From: Paraburkholderia eburnea
Lineage (GTDB): Bacteria > Pseudomonadota > Gammaproteobacteria > Burkholderiales > Burkholderiaceae
Assembly: GCF_002917095.1 (NCBI RefSeq)
Contig: NZ_PQGA01000005.1
Span: 124,001 to 188,000, forward strand
DNA: 64,000 bases
Reading direction: 5' to 3'
Shown here: one piece after another, positions 8,058 through 17,139 of the stretch
Layout: every line of letters begins with the position of its first letter
How positions within the stretch are numbered: position 1 is the first letter of the stretch
Made by a program: the position numbers and the translations under genes
Notes under the pieces: generated by a model
What the model was told of the DNA's origin: nothing
Seen by the model: the letters and a program-made list of their open reading frames with translations, nothing else
Database searches by the model: none

Positions 8058-9584
8058 TTAGCGCAGGCTGATCGTCGTGTTCACGCCGTCGTTGACGGTG
8101 GCGTCATCGAACCAGCGCGCCGTGATGGTCTTGGTCTGCGTGTAGAACTGCACGACCTGCTTGCCGTAGGGGCCGAGATCGCCGAGCTTCGACCCGCGCG
8201 AACCCGTGAAGCTGAAATACGGCACCGGCACCGGAATCGGAATATTGATGCCCACCTGGCCAATGTCGATTTCGCTCTGGAATTTGCGGGCCGCCGCGCC
8301 GCTTTGCGTGAAAAGACCCACGCCGTTGCCGAACGGATTCGCGTTGACGAGCGCAATGGCCTCATCGAGCGTATTGACCGTGAGCACCACGAGCACCGGC
8401 CCGAAGATCTCGTTGGTGTAGATGTCCATGTCCGTCTTCACGTCCGTGAAGACCGTCGGGCCGACAAAGTTGCCGCTCTCGTAGCCCGGCACCTTGACGT
8501 CGCGGCCGTCGAGCGCGAGCGTTGCACCCTGCTTCACGCCCGACTCGATCAGGCCCAGAATGCGCTGCTTCGCCGCGCGCGAGACGACCGGGCCAACATC
8601 GGTTTTCGCCTCGTGGCCCGCGTTGACCTTGAGCGTCTTCGCTTTTTCCACGAGTTCCGGCACCCACTGCTGCGCCGCGCCGACCAGCACGACCACCGAG
8701 GTCGCCATGCAACGCTGACCCGCTGCGCCGAACGCCGCGCCGACCAGCGCGTTGACCGTCTGTTCGCGATTCGCATCGGGCAACACGACGGCGTGATTCT
8801 TCGCGCCCATCATCGACTGCACGCGCTTGCCGTGTTCGCTGCCAAGGCGATAGACGTGCGTGCCCACCGCCGTCGAGCCGACGAACGAAATCGCCTTGAT
8901 GAGCGGATGCGTGCAGATCGCGTCAACGACTTCCTTGCCGCCGTGCACGACGTTGAGCACGCCCTTCGGCACGCCCGCTTCGAGCGCCAGTTCGACCAGT
9001 TGCATGGTCGACAGCGGGTCCTGTTCCGACGGCTTGAGCACGAAGGTGTTGCCGCAGACGATCGCCATCGGGAACATCCAGAGCGGAATCATCGCGGGGA
9101 AGTTGAACGGCGTGATGCCGGCGCAAACGCCGATAGGCTGCTGCAAGGTGTAGGTATCCACGCCGCCCGCGACGTTCTCCGCAAAACCACCCTGCTGCAG
9201 CGTGCCGATCGAGCAGGCGTGCTCGACCACTTCGAGACCGCGGAAGATATCGCCTTCCGCGTCGGGCAGCGTCTTGCCCTGCTCGGCCGTGAGCGTTTGC
9301 GCGATGCGCGACATGTTCTCGCGAATCAGCGCCTGCAGCTTGAGCATGATGCGCAGACGCGTGCCGATCGACGTGTTCTTCCAGGTGGCGAAAGCGGCAT
9401 GCGCGCTCCGCACGGCCTGATCGACTTCGGCGACCGTGGCGAACGGCACGCGGGCCAGCACGTCCTGGGTGGCGGGATTGACGATGTCGCGCCATTCGGT
9501 CGTCTTCGATTCGACGAACTCGCCGTCGATCAGCAGCTTGACGGTCGAAACATGGGCATTGGATGCCTGGGTGACTGCGTTCAT
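8058..9584 (-). CDS. mmsA: Methylmalonate-semialdehyde dehydrogenase (acylating)
   Basis: CoA-acylating aldehyde dehydrogenase converting methylmalonate semialdehyde to propionyl-CoA (valine catabolism; malonate semialdehyde is an alternative substrate). The 508-residue ALDH has the NAD segment FNFPAMIPLWMFP, the glycine motif FVGSTAVGTHV and the catalytic cysteine in GAAGQRCMA (about 290-298). Length is normal for the family. It is transcribed ahead of mmsB and behind the MHS transporter gene, with only 45 bp to the latter, so transporter-mmsA-mmsB probably form one transcript opposed to the LysR gene. Confidence 0.95.
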   Translation of the reverse strand: MNAVTQASNAHVSTVKLLIDGEFVESKTTEWRDIVNPATQDVLARVPFATVAEVDQAVRSAHAAFATWKNTSIGTRLRIMLKLQALIRENMSRIAQTLTAEQGKTLPDAEGDIFRGLEVVEHACSIGTLQQGGFAENVAGGVDTYTLQQPIGVCAGITPFNFPAMIPLWMFPMAIVCGNTFVLKPSEQDPLSTMQLVELALEAGVPKGVLNVVHGGKEVVDAICTHPLIKAISFVGSTAVGTHVYRLGSEHGKRVQSMMGAKNHAVVLPDANREQTVNALVGAAFGAAGQRCMATSVVVLVGAAQQWVPELVEKAKTLKVNAGHEAKTDVGPVVSRAAKQRILGLIESGVKQGATLALDGRDVKVPGYESGNFVGPTVFTDVKTDMDIYTNEIFGPVLVVLTVNTLDEAIALVNANPFGNGVGLFTQSGAAARKFQSEIDIGQVGINIPIPVPVPYFSFTGSRGSKLGDLGPYGKQVVQFYTQTKTITARWFDDATVNDGVNTTISLR

Positions 9585-9629
9585 CTTGAACTCTCTCTCA
9601 AATATTTAAACAGGATTGCTATGTAGTTG

Positions 9630-10952
9630 TTAATCGTGATGCGAACGCATCATGAGCGTACACACGAAGGCGATCACCGCCAGCACGACCATATAGGCCA
9701 CCACGTAATGCGGCTTGCCGCCGCCATACGCGAGCAATGCGGTCGCGATTATCGGCGCGACGCCGCCGCCCAGCACACCGGCCACCTGCACAGAGACCGA
9801 AATGCCCGAATAGCGGATTTCAGCGGGGAATTGCGCGGCAAACAGTTGCGATTCGGGAGCATAGAGAATCGGGAAGACGACGCCCACGCCCAGCACCATT
9901 GCCCACCAGACCGTCGCCGGGTGCAGCGTTTCAAGCATCGTGAAGAACGGCGCGGCAAACAGCGCCATGATCACGAGGCCCGCGAGGAACAGGCGCTTTT
10001 GGCCGATATGATCGCTCAGCCATCCGGAGAACGGCATCGTCACGAGCGAAAGCACCGCGCCCGCCGTGATCGCATGCAGGATCTGCACCTTGGGAATCTT
10101 GAGCTGGTTCGCCGCGTAGGCCAGCGCGAAGGCCACTACCAGGTAGAACCAGGTATTTTCAGCCGTGCGCGCGCCGATGATGGTCAGCAGTTCGCGCGGC
10201 TGACGACGGAACACTTCGAGCACGGGCGCCTTTACCGCTTCGCCCTGGCTTTTCACGCGCTCGAAGTCGGGCGACTCGGGCACACGCACACGGATCACCC
10301 AGCCGATCAGCACAAGCAGGATGCTCGCGAGAAACGGCACACGCCAGCCCCACGACAGCAGATCCGCTTCGGGCAGCGCGGTGACGGCCGCCATCGCAAT
10401 CGACGACAGAATCAGCCCGAAGCCCACGCCCGTTTGCGGCAGCGAGCCGAAAAATCCCTTGCGGCCCGGCGGCGCATGCTCGACGGCCATCAGCACCGCA
10501 CCGCCCCACTCGCCGCCCACGGCCATGCCTTGCAGGAAACGCATCGCCACAAGCAGCACCGCGGCCCAATAACCGATGCTCGCATACGAGGGAATCAGGC
10601 CAATCACCATGCTAGGGATGCCCATCAGCAAGAGCGTGGCCAGCAGCATCGATTTACGCCCGATGCGGTCGCCGAAATGACCGAACACGATGCCGCCCAT
10701 CGGTCGGCCCACGAAGCCCACGCCATAGGTCGCGAAGGCCGCGAGCGTGCCGAGAATCGGATCGAGCGTGGGGAAAAAAACCTTGTTGAAAACGAGCGCG
10801 GCAGCGGTGCCGTAAAGGAAGAAGTCGTACCACTCGATCGTCGTGCCGGCCATGCTGGCCCAGCCGGCGATCAGATAATCGCGCGCGCGGCGTTTTTGTC
10901 CAGAAACGGGAACGGCCACTGCCGCCCCTTCGGGGGTCGACTGCATGTGCAT
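9630..10952 (-). CDS. MHS-family (metabolite:H+ symporter) MFS transporter
   Basis: Proton-coupled inner-membrane uptake carrier. The 440-residue protein has about 12 membrane segments and the MHS signatures EWYDFFLYG (first helix) and GRPMGGIVFGHFGDRIGRKS (cytoplasmic loop 2-3), plus RFLQGMAVGGEWGGA. GGAG precedes the ATG. It heads the mmsA-mmsB transcript, so a branched-chain keto or hydroxy acid is a plausible substrate. The substrate is an inference from context; close relatives transport many organic acids. Confidence 0.88.
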   Translation of the reverse strand: MHMQSTPEGAAVAVPVSGQKRRARDYLIAGWASMAGTTIEWYDFFLYGTAAALVFNKVFFPTLDPILGTLAAFATYGVGFVGRPMGGIVFGHFGDRIGRKSMLLATLLLMGIPSMVIGLIPSYASIGYWAAVLLVAMRFLQGMAVGGEWGGAVLMAVEHAPPGRKGFFGSLPQTGVGFGLILSSIAMAAVTALPEADLLSWGWRVPFLASILLVLIGWVIRVRVPESPDFERVKSQGEAVKAPVLEVFRRQPRELLTIIGARTAENTWFYLVVAFALAYAANQLKIPKVQILHAITAGAVLSLVTMPFSGWLSDHIGQKRLFLAGLVIMALFAAPFFTMLETLHPATVWWAMVLGVGVVFPILYAPESQLFAAQFPAEIRYSGISVSVQVAGVLGGGVAPIIATALLAYGGGKPHYVVAYMVVLAVIAFVCTLMMRSHHD

Positions 10953-11058
10953 CGTTTGTCTCCATCTTTATAGTAGGCGACCGTCTGTCGAAGCGACGTT
11001 AAAGCGGCGTTGCAGCGGCTATCGAGGCTGTATGAAGCGGTCTGCGAACGAGTATAGT

Positions 11059-11068
11059 TATTCGAATA
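11059..11068. promoter_or_regulatory. Dyad TATTCGAATA in the mms/LysR divergent promoter region
   Basis: A 10-bp perfect palindrome inside an AT-rich patch between the divergent MHS transporter and LysR genes. It sits where a LysR regulator would bind its own control region. A candidate operator only. Confidence 0.35.
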
Positions 11069-11101
11069 TCCACGGCATAGAGATGAAAAAGCCCATCCGA
11101 T

Positions 11102-12055
11102 ATGCAAAAAAACACAACGGGACAGATGGAGACATTGAACTGGGACGATTTGCGCTACTTCCTCGAAGTGGCGCGCACACAGCGCGCGAGCGCCGCCGCG
11201 CGGCGGCTGGGCGTCGATCACACCACCGTCGCGCGGCGCGTACGCGAACTGGAAGCCGCATTGGGGACCGTGCTGTTCGACAAGTCCCGCTCGGGCGGCT
11301 TCGTGCTCACGGCTGAAGGCCAGCGCCTGCTGGCTTATGCCGATGCGGTCGAGACAACGGTGCAATCGGCGAGCGAGCAGTTTGCGCTAGGCGCGCAATC
11401 GCTCTCGGGGCATGTGCGGGTGGGATCGACGGAGGGTTTCGGCTGTTTCTTTCTTGCGCCGCAGCTGGCGCGCTTCACGGGCAAGCATCCCGATATGTCG
11501 ATCGATCTGCTGCCGGTACCGCATTTCGTGAGTCTGTCGAAACGCGAGGCCGATCTGGCGATCATGCTCGAACGTCCCGAGCGCGGCCAGTATGTCTATA
11601 CGAAGCTATGCGACTACCGGCTCAGACTCTATGGGACACCTGAATATCTGCAACAGCATCCGCCGATACAATCGGCCGCGGACCTGCGCCAGCATGCTTT
11701 CATCAACTATGTCGCCGATCTGGCCTTCAGCCACGAACTGCTTTATCTCGAACGCACCGCGCCCAACGTGACGACCAGTCTTTGCAGCACCAGCGTGATT
11801 GCGCAATATCACGCGGCGCTGCAGGGCAGCGCGCTCGCGATCCTGCCGTGCTTCATGGCCGAACCCGATCCGCGTCTCGTTAGCATCCTGCCCGACGAAG
11901 TCATGGTGACGCGGCGTTTCTGGCTCTGCAGCCGCGAGGAATTGCGCAAGCTGCGGCGCATCACGTCGCTGTGGGACTATCTGCGCGCGGCCGCCGATGC
12001 CAATCAGGCGCTGCTATCAGGAGAATCCCCGACGATGCATTACGTCGAGCCCTGA
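11102..12055 (+). CDS. LysR-family transcriptional regulator of the mms locus
   Basis: Winged-helix activator or repressor, probably controlling the divergent transporter-mmsA-mmsB operon. The N-terminal HTH reads LNWDDLRYFLEVARTQRAS...AAARRLGVDHTTVARRV, followed by an effector domain typical of the group whose third helix contains DHTTVARR. Total length is 317 residues from this ATG; an ATG at 11126 (METLNWDD) is equally possible and is where many homologues begin. Neither start has a strong ribosome binding site. Control of the mms genes is inferred from the divergent layout. Confidence 0.88.
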   Translation: MQKNTTGQMETLNWDDLRYFLEVARTQRASAAARRLGVDHTTVARRVRELEAALGTVLFDKSRSGGFVLTAEGQRLLAYADAVETTVQSASEQFALGAQSLSGHVRVGSTEGFGCFFLAPQLARFTGKHPDMSIDLLPVPHFVSLSKREADLAIMLERPERGQYVYTKLCDYRLRLYGTPEYLQQHPPIQSAADLRQHAFINYVADLAFSHELLYLERTAPNVTTSLCSTSVIAQYHAALQGSALAILPCFMAEPDPRLVSILPDEVMVTRRFWLCSREELRKLRRITSLWDYLRAAADANQALLSGESPTMHYVEP

Positions 12056-12065
12056 AAATAAAAAA

Positions 12066-12104
12066 GCCGCACGGACCATCCGCTTTGCGGATCGCCTGTG
12101 CGGC
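12066..12104 (-). terminator. Terminator of the BON-domain gene
   Basis: Nested hairpin: outer arms GCCGCAC / GTGCGGC, inner arms ATCCGC / GCGGAT with a TTT loop. An A6 run on its plus-strand left side becomes a U tract for minus-strand transcripts, so it ends the BON gene and possibly also the LysR gene. Confidence 0.7.
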
Positions 12105-12166
12105 CCCGACGCTGCGTGACACAGGCCCGCCGCGCAAAACGGCCGGCGCGTGTCGCGCATCGACGA

Positions 12167-12550
12167 TCAGGTCCCGACCGGACGGATCGTCAGTGCGTTT
12201 TTCACCGACGTCACGCCAGCGACGCCCTTCGCCACGTCCGTGGCGTGATCGACCTGACCTTGCTCCGGCACGGTGCCTTGCAGGATCACGGCGCCGTCCT
12301 TGGCGCGGACGGTAATGTTGGCCACGCTGATGTCCTTGTCCTTCGCGAGCGCAGCGCGGACCTTGCGCGAGAGCGCACGGTTAGCGGCCTTGGCCGACTT
12401 GTACTGCTGTTTCGACTGCTGGACCTGGGCTTTGGCGCTGTCGGTCGGCGCGGCTGCGGGCGCGCTGGCGGCGTCCTGCGCATAAACGTGAAGCGAAGCA
12501 GCGACCAGCATCGTGCCGGCTGCCAGTTTGAACGCCTGAATAGCCTTCAT
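12167..12550 (-). CDS. Periplasmic BON-domain protein
   Basis: Small exported protein of 127 residues. The start is set by AGGAGA seven bases before the ATG. A signal peptide ends near HVYAQDA. An alanine/glutamine-rich linker follows, then one BON domain (about 60-125) with the alternating pattern DISVANITVRAKDGAVILQGTV and the glycine-containing GVAGVTSVKNAL. BON domains occur in envelope-stress and osmotic proteins such as OsmY and probably bind phospholipid surfaces. The specific role is unknown and no partner genes are adjacent. Confidence 0.82.
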   Translation of the reverse strand: MKAIQAFKLAAGTMLVAASLHVYAQDAASAPAAAPTDSAKAQVQQSKQQYKSAKAANRALSRKVRAALAKDKDISVANITVRAKDGAVILQGTVPEQGQVDHATDVAKGVAGVTSVKNALTIRPVGT

Positions 12551-13108
12551 GCAGTTTCTCCTGTTGTCACAGTTTTTTGATGGCCCAATTGGAAAGCTGG
12601 ACCCGTGCACTACACACCCTTCACTACCGAAAACCGCGTTGCCGGCATTGCGGCCATTGCCGTCCATTCGCCATGCCAGGCACATCGGGGACTAACGATA
12701 CTCTATTTATTACGAGTCTGATGCGAAAGCTACCGCTAAGACTATTCGACCGTGGGTGAAATGCTTCGATTCCACTGAGGAATCACCGTATCCTGCAACC
12801 TCAAGCCTGCAAGCCGTCCCGCATGTCGGGACGAACCGCATTCATTCGAATGCAATTCAACTGCATTTAAGAACGCGCCAATCAGGTGCATGCAGCCGTG
12901 CATGCGGCGTGAATACGCGCGATTGGCATTTGATTGACGCGCAATTGGGCATCCTTACTGCGTCGTTTTAGTATGCCCTTACCGACCACCAACGCATGCC
13001 ATTCGCGCAGCGTTGACAGACACCAACACAGGTTTTACCCGCATTTACTCACGAAAGAAAAAAGCGCGCGCTTTGCATTCCCTCTGTGCGATCGCCCGGC
13101 GTAACGCA
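12551..13108. other. AT-richer intergenic region
   Basis: About 560 bp with no convincing gene. It should hold the promoter of the BON gene on its left. Around 12830-12960 there are several short inverted or direct repeats: GTGCATGC twice (each containing the palindrome GCATGC), and GCCAATC paired with GATTGGC about 40 bp apart. Their purpose is not evident; a small RNA or regulator site is possible but unsupported. Confidence 0.4.
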
Positions 13109-13990
13109 TTACGTGGCGAGTTGCACCTTCACCCAGCGATAGAACTGCTGGATCGCCGCTTCGCGTGGATGGCCCTCGCGCCACGTGAAGTAGTAATCGA
13201 GCGACGCGGGAATGCGGGCCTGCCCGAGTTGCACCAGTTCGCCGCGCTCGATGTAACCGCGCGCCAGTTGCAGGCGCGCCGTGGCGGCGCCCTGTCCCGC
13301 GACGGTCGCCTGCAACAGCAGCCCCGCATCGTCGAATACCGGACCGCGCTCGGGTTCGTCGCCAGCCACGCCCGCGGCCTCGAAGAAGTCACGCCATGAG
13401 CGGCGCGAAAAGCGCAGCAAAGGCATGGCGGCGAGATCCTCGATACGAAACCCGGGATATCGCGCGAGCAGCGTCGGGCTGCACACGGCAACCACCTGGT
13501 CGTCGAGCAGTTTGCGGATCTGGAAACCCGGCTCGTCCACGCGCCGATGCCAGATGCCGATGTCGAACGGATAGGGATCGGGTGGCGTGACACCGGCGTG
13601 CATACGCACCGAGAGATCGACATTGGGATGCCGGTCGTAGAAGTCACCCAGGCGCGGAATCAGCCAGACCGATGCAAAATCGGACATCACACTCAATTCG
13701 AGCCGCGTCACCCCGCTCACGCCGGGTCGCGTGGCGTCGAGCGCCTCGCGCAGGCCTTCGAGGCTATGGCGCACCCGCTCGGCGAGCTGCGCGCCCGCCG
13801 CAGTGGGAATCATGCGGCTGCCCGCGCGGCGAAACAGCTCGACACCGAGTTGCGCTTCCAGCGCACGCAGATGGTGGCTCACGGCGCTGTGCGTCAAATG
13901 CAATTCTTCCGCCGCGCGGCTGAAACTGCGCCGCCGCGCCGCCGCTTCTAGCGCGCGCAGGGCCTGCAAGGGAGGGAGCGATCGGGACAT
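13109..13990 (-). CDS. GcvA-type LysR regulator
   Basis: LysR regulator of 293 residues. The N-terminus LPPLQALRALEAAARRRSF followed by EELHLTHSAVSHHLRALE is characteristic of the GcvA/AmpR subgroup. The effector domain follows (SVMSDFASVWLIPRL, FDIGIWHR, then GQGAATARLQLARGYIERGELVQL). It is divergent from the MFS carrier gene at 14146, with about 155 bp between, and probably controls it. The ligand is unknown. Confidence 0.88.
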   Translation of the reverse strand: MSRSLPPLQALRALEAAARRRSFSRAAEELHLTHSAVSHHLRALEAQLGVELFRRAGSRMIPTAAGAQLAERVRHSLEGLREALDATRPGVSGVTRLELSVMSDFASVWLIPRLGDFYDRHPNVDLSVRMHAGVTPPDPYPFDIGIWHRRVDEPGFQIRKLLDDQVVAVCSPTLLARYPGFRIEDLAAMPLLRFSRRSWRDFFEAAGVAGDEPERGPVFDDAGLLLQATVAGQGAATARLQLARGYIERGELVQLGQARIPASLDYYFTWREGHPREAAIQQFYRWVKVQLAT

Positions 13991-14145
13991 GACGTCAAAT
14001 TCTACTCACAATCGCGGCTGAAATCTCTCGCTGGCCTCGCATCCGGCTTTCGCCAATAATCGTGTCCCAGCCATTCAAAATGCTTTCGGGTCGCGCCGGT
14101 TCGGTAACGGCCAGGCACCCGACGCGCCCATCGACCATCCGCATC

Positions 14146-15390
14146 ATGACCGCACTCAGATTGCGCGTATTCGCCGTCTTCGCGCTCGGCTACTTCGTTT
14201 CCTATCTGTTCCGGGGCGTCAACCTCGGCTTCGCGCCGTTCCTGACGCACGAAATGGGCTTCACGGCCACCGACCTCGGCACGCTCACCAGCCTCTACTT
14301 CCTCGGCTTCGCGGGCGCGCAGATTCCGGGCGGCGTGCTGCTCGACCACTTCGGCCCGCGTCGCGTGACCGCCTGCGTCATGCTGGTGGCCGCCGCCGGC
14401 GCGCTCGTGTTCGGGCTCTCGCACAGCATGGCCGCGATGATGGTCGGGCGCCTGCTGGTGGGCGTGGGCGTCTCGGTGTGCCTGGGCGGAGCCTTCAAGG
14501 CCACGGCCCAGCACTTTCCCGTCGCCCAGCTCACGCTCGTCAACGGTCTCGTGATGGCCGTCGGCGGCCTTGGCGGCGTCGCGGTCGGCGCACCGCTCTC
14601 CTGGCTGCTGACGATCGCGCCGTGGCGCTCGGTGAGCCTCGGTCTGGCCGCGCTCACAGCGGCCGTCGCGGCCATCATCTGGATCGGCGGCCCCCGCACG
14701 CGCGACACGCATCATCAGGCGAGCGTCCTCGAACAGTTCAAGGGCACCGCGCACATCCTGCGCAGCCACGCGTTCTGGAAGACGGCGACATTTTCGGCGC
14801 TCACGCAGACGGTGTTCTACGCGATGCAGTCGCTCTGGGTCGGCGCGTTCCTGCGCGACGTGACGCCCGCGGGCACCGTGGACGTGGCCTCGCGCGCGGC
14901 CTCGCTGGTTTCCGTGCTGGGCGGCGCGTTCATCGTCGGCAATATCGGTTTCGGGGCGCTCGCGCGCGCCTTCGAGCGGCGCGGCGTCAGCGTGGCGCGC
15001 TTTTCCGGCGTGACGATGGCGCTGTTCGTGCTGGTCCAGGCGCTGCTTGCCGCGCGCGCGCCCTTGCCCGCGCCGCTGCTCTGGGCGGCCTATGGCGCGC
15101 TGGGCGGCACCGGCATTCTCACTTATGCCGTGCTGGCCGAGTATTTCCCCGCGCGCTTGATCGGCCGCGTCAACACCACCTTCACGCTGGTGATCTTCGT
15201 GGGCATTTTTGTCGCTCAGATCGCCGTCGGCGCGGCGCTCGGACATTGGAGCGCCGTGGACGGCCACTATCCGGTCGTCGCGCATCAGGCCGTCTGGACC
15301 GGGCTGATCGTGCTGCAAACGGTCGCAGGCCTCTGGTACTTCATGCCGGGCCGACGCGCCGGCGCCGCACAGCCCGCGATGGAGTCCTGA
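14146..15390 (+). CDS. MFS transporter
   Basis: Twelve-helix major facilitator protein of 414 residues, starting MTALRLRVFAVFALGYFVS. An in-frame start further upstream would add 28 polar residues not typical of the family. The loop 2-3 motif is degenerate (GVLLDHFGPRRV), followed by GRLLVGVGVSVCLGGAFKA. The sequence resembles bacterial sugar-acid or nitrate-type carriers, but the substrate cannot be told. It is divergent from a GcvA-type LysR gene and followed by a strong terminator, so it is monocistronic. Confidence 0.8.
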   Translation: MTALRLRVFAVFALGYFVSYLFRGVNLGFAPFLTHEMGFTATDLGTLTSLYFLGFAGAQIPGGVLLDHFGPRRVTACVMLVAAAGALVFGLSHSMAAMMVGRLLVGVGVSVCLGGAFKATAQHFPVAQLTLVNGLVMAVGGLGGVAVGAPLSWLLTIAPWRSVSLGLAALTAAVAAIIWIGGPRTRDTHHQASVLEQFKGTAHILRSHAFWKTATFSALTQTVFYAMQSLWVGAFLRDVTPAGTVDVASRAASLVSVLGGAFIVGNIGFGALARAFERRGVSVARFSGVTMALFVLVQALLAARAPLPAPLLWAAYGALGGTGILTYAVLAEYFPARLIGRVNTTFTLVIFVGIFVAQIAVGAALGHWSAVDGHYPVVAHQAVWTGLIVLQTVAGLWYFMPGRRAGAAQPAMES

Positions 15391-15413
15391 GTCGCAGCAT
15401 TGCGAGCAACGGA

Positions 15414-15447
15414 CGTCTGCCGCGCACCATTGCGGCAGGCGTTTTTT
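15414..15447 (+). terminator. Rho-independent terminator after the MFS gene
   Basis: Ten-bp stem CGTCTGCCGC / GCGGCAGGCG (one T-G wobble) with an eight-base loop followed by six T residues. Confidence 0.85.
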
Positions 15448-15803
15448 ATTGCGACAATTATTTCGGTATCCGTATCAAATCGACCCGACCAATGAAATGC
15501 GCCCGCCGGATAGCCGACGCTGCGCCGTTTCCTTCTGGAAGCTCCCGCTCGCATAAATTGCCGCGTCGCGTACAATGCTGCCCCGCCGGCCTCGGAGCCA
15601 CGCTCACGGGCGCTGACAACCGACTGGCCGGTCGTATGACAAAAGCCCGCGCGCCAGCCTGCGCCGATGCGAAACGTCACTTTTGATGTGATGCAGCGAG
15701 CGCTCGGCGCGTGAGAAAATACGCCTTCGAATGCTCAGGTAGCGCCCGATTCAAGCACTCAGGTGACGATCGGAAACGGGGAAAACGCACGCCCGTCCGC
15801 TTG

Positions 15804-15817
15804 TTTCCGAACCGAAA
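15804..15817. repeat. Dispersed palindrome TTTC-N6-GAAA
   Basis: Exact arms, core CGAACC, extended to GTTTC...GAAAC. It lies 72 bp upstream of the carbonic anhydrase start and has a half-site (ATCGGAAA) 28 bp to its left. Confidence 0.6.
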
Positions 15818-15889
15818 CACGGCGGCTCAGCGTAAACTTCCGCTGTTGCCATTCGATTGTGTCGATTCATGATAAAGAGAGAAACTTCC

Positions 15890-16591
15890 ATGCCAGACCA
15901 TAAACACTCGCACGACGATCACTCCGAATCGTGCGGCTGCGATCTGCTGCACCTCCTCGACGGCGTGGACGAGTTCACTCATCAAGTGTTCCCGGGCAAC
16001 CAGGAGCTGTTCCGCAGCCTCGCCTACAGTCAGGCCCCGCATACGCTGTTCATCACCTGCGCCGACTCGCGCGTGTCGCCCGAGATGATCACGCAGGCTC
16101 GCCCCGGTGAGCTGTTCGTCTGCCGCAACATCGGCAATATCGTGCCGGCCTACGGCGAAATGCTCGGCGGCGTCTCGGCCGTGGTCGAATTCGCCGTGAT
16201 GGCGCTGAACGTCAAGCAGATCGTGCTGTGCGGCCACACCGACTGCGGCGCGATGAAGGGTCTGGCCTCGGGCGGCACGGCCACGGCCGACATGCCCACG
16301 GTCACGGCCTGGTTGCGCAACGCCGAAGCAGCGCGCAGCGTCGTGCAAACGCGCGGTCTGGACGAAAACCAGATCGTGCAGGCACTCGTTGAAGAAAACG
16401 TGCGCCTGCAGCTCACGCATCTGCGCACTCACCCCGCCGTCGCGGCCCGCGTCGCGCAGAATCAGCTTCAACTGCAAGGCTGGGTGTACGACATCGGGCA
16501 AGGCACCGTGGCGATCTTTGACGACACGCGCGGCCGCTTCGAATCGCTCGGCGAAGCGCGCGCCCGCCTGCGCAAGGACACCACGGGCTAA
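15890..16591 (+). CDS. can: Beta-class carbonic anhydrase
   Basis: Zinc enzyme interconverting CO2 and bicarbonate. The 233-residue protein has the zinc ligands in CADSRVSPE (first Cys, Asp/Arg dyad) and in GHTDCGAMKG (His and second Cys). An unusual histidine-rich N-terminus (HKHSHDDHSESCGC) precedes the fold. The ATG at 15890 was chosen because it begins the conserved MPDHKH segment; an ATG at 15869 is an alternative. It is flanked by a terminator and a palindromic repeat on the left and by a hairpin at 16652 on the right, so it is probably monocistronic. Confidence 0.93.
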   Translation: MPDHKHSHDDHSESCGCDLLHLLDGVDEFTHQVFPGNQELFRSLAYSQAPHTLFITCADSRVSPEMITQARPGELFVCRNIGNIVPAYGEMLGGVSAVVEFAVMALNVKQIVLCGHTDCGAMKGLASGGTATADMPTVTAWLRNAEAARSVVQTRGLDENQIVQALVEENVRLQLTHLRTHPAVAARVAQNQLQLQGWVYDIGQGTVAIFDDTRGRFESLGEARARLRKDTTG

Positions 16592-16651
16592 CACGCCCGC
16601 GGGACTGTCTCGCCGCCCTCCCTCTCAGACATTGCCCCGTCGCCCCTCAGG

Positions 16652-16682
16652 ACCGGACCACGCCGCACAGGCGTCGTCCGGT
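16652..16682 (+). terminator. Hairpin after carbonic anhydrase gene
   Basis: Thirteen-bp stem (ACCGGACCACGCC with its near-perfect complement, one mismatch) and a five-base loop, 60 bp after the stop codon. It lacks a good T tract, so termination is likely but not certain. Confidence 0.5.
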
Positions 16683-16745
16683 ACGGGCGTTCGATTTTCT
16701 CATCCGTTGCAACGATGATTTGACGCCACGGTAACAACATAGGTA

Positions 16746-16774
16746 TTTACCCTAGGCGAAGATCTGGCTATACT
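16746..16774 (+). promoter_or_regulatory. Predicted sigma-70 promoter
   Basis: TTTACC, 17 bp spacer, TATACT. It points toward the 33-codon and 58-codon frames downstream. Confidence 0.4.
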
Positions 16775-16837
16775 GCCGTCCGTACCCCATGCGGTGCCCA
16801 GCCGCAGCAGAAAAATAAATCCGGAGGTTGGTTGCCC

Positions 16838-16939
16838 ATGCCGTGCGCTTCCCTGCCGTATCCGCCGTACAAGACACCGAATACCCGTACTACCCGCAGT
16901 GCTTTTGCAGTTGCAGGACGATCGCCCGCGCCGCGCTAA
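16838..16939 (+). CDS. Possible 33-aa leader peptide
   Basis: Short frame starting MPCASLPYPPYKTP, rich in Pro, Thr and Arg, with GGAGG about nine bases upstream of its ATG and a promoter-like element 65 bp before it. Nothing in the peptide is recognisable. It may be a translated leader for the 58-aa gene, or a chance frame. Confidence 0.25.
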   Translation: MPCASLPYPPYKTPNTRTTRSAFAVAGRSPAPR

Positions 16940-17139
16940 CGCCGGCACGCGCATCGCGCCACCGCGCCCGTCATGGGCACGGCTGGCCAGAATCTCAGGC
17001 CCACTCCACGTCAATCGCCGTTCGATCCGCCGCAGCATCAGCCACGGCGAACGGCTCGCGCTTGCGCGCGCACTGGCGGCCGGTAATGGGCTTCGCACCC
17101 GTCTCGGGCTATGCGCCCGATTACCGAAGGAGATGTGCC

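Larger units (their letters stand above)
15391..15889. other. Intergenic region upstream of carbonic anhydrase
   Basis: About 500 bp. It contains the MFS terminator at 15414-15447, a half-word ATCGGAAA at 15769 and a full 14-bp palindrome at 15804, the last lying 72 bp before the carbonic anhydrase start. No open frame here is convincing. Confidence 0.5.
16592..17139. other. Long leader region upstream of the 58-aa gene
   Basis: About 550 bp between carbonic anhydrase and the small gene at 17140. It has a 13-bp hairpin with one mismatch at 16652-16682 (probable terminator of the anhydrase gene), a promoter-like pair TTTACC-N17-TATACT at 16746-16774, and a 33-codon frame at 16838-16939 behind GGAGG. 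If that promoter serves the 58-aa gene, its leader is about 360 nt, which suggests RNA-level regulation. Confidence 0.4.

Noticed and set aside
6873..9626. 917-codon plus-strand frame across mmsB and mmsA
   Set aside because: Antisense shadow of two clear enzymes, no domain structure.
12830..12970. CRISPR-like or mobile-element remnant in the 12.6-13.1 kb gap
   Set aside because: The repeats are short, unequal and not regularly spaced; no cas gene, transposase or target duplication is seen.
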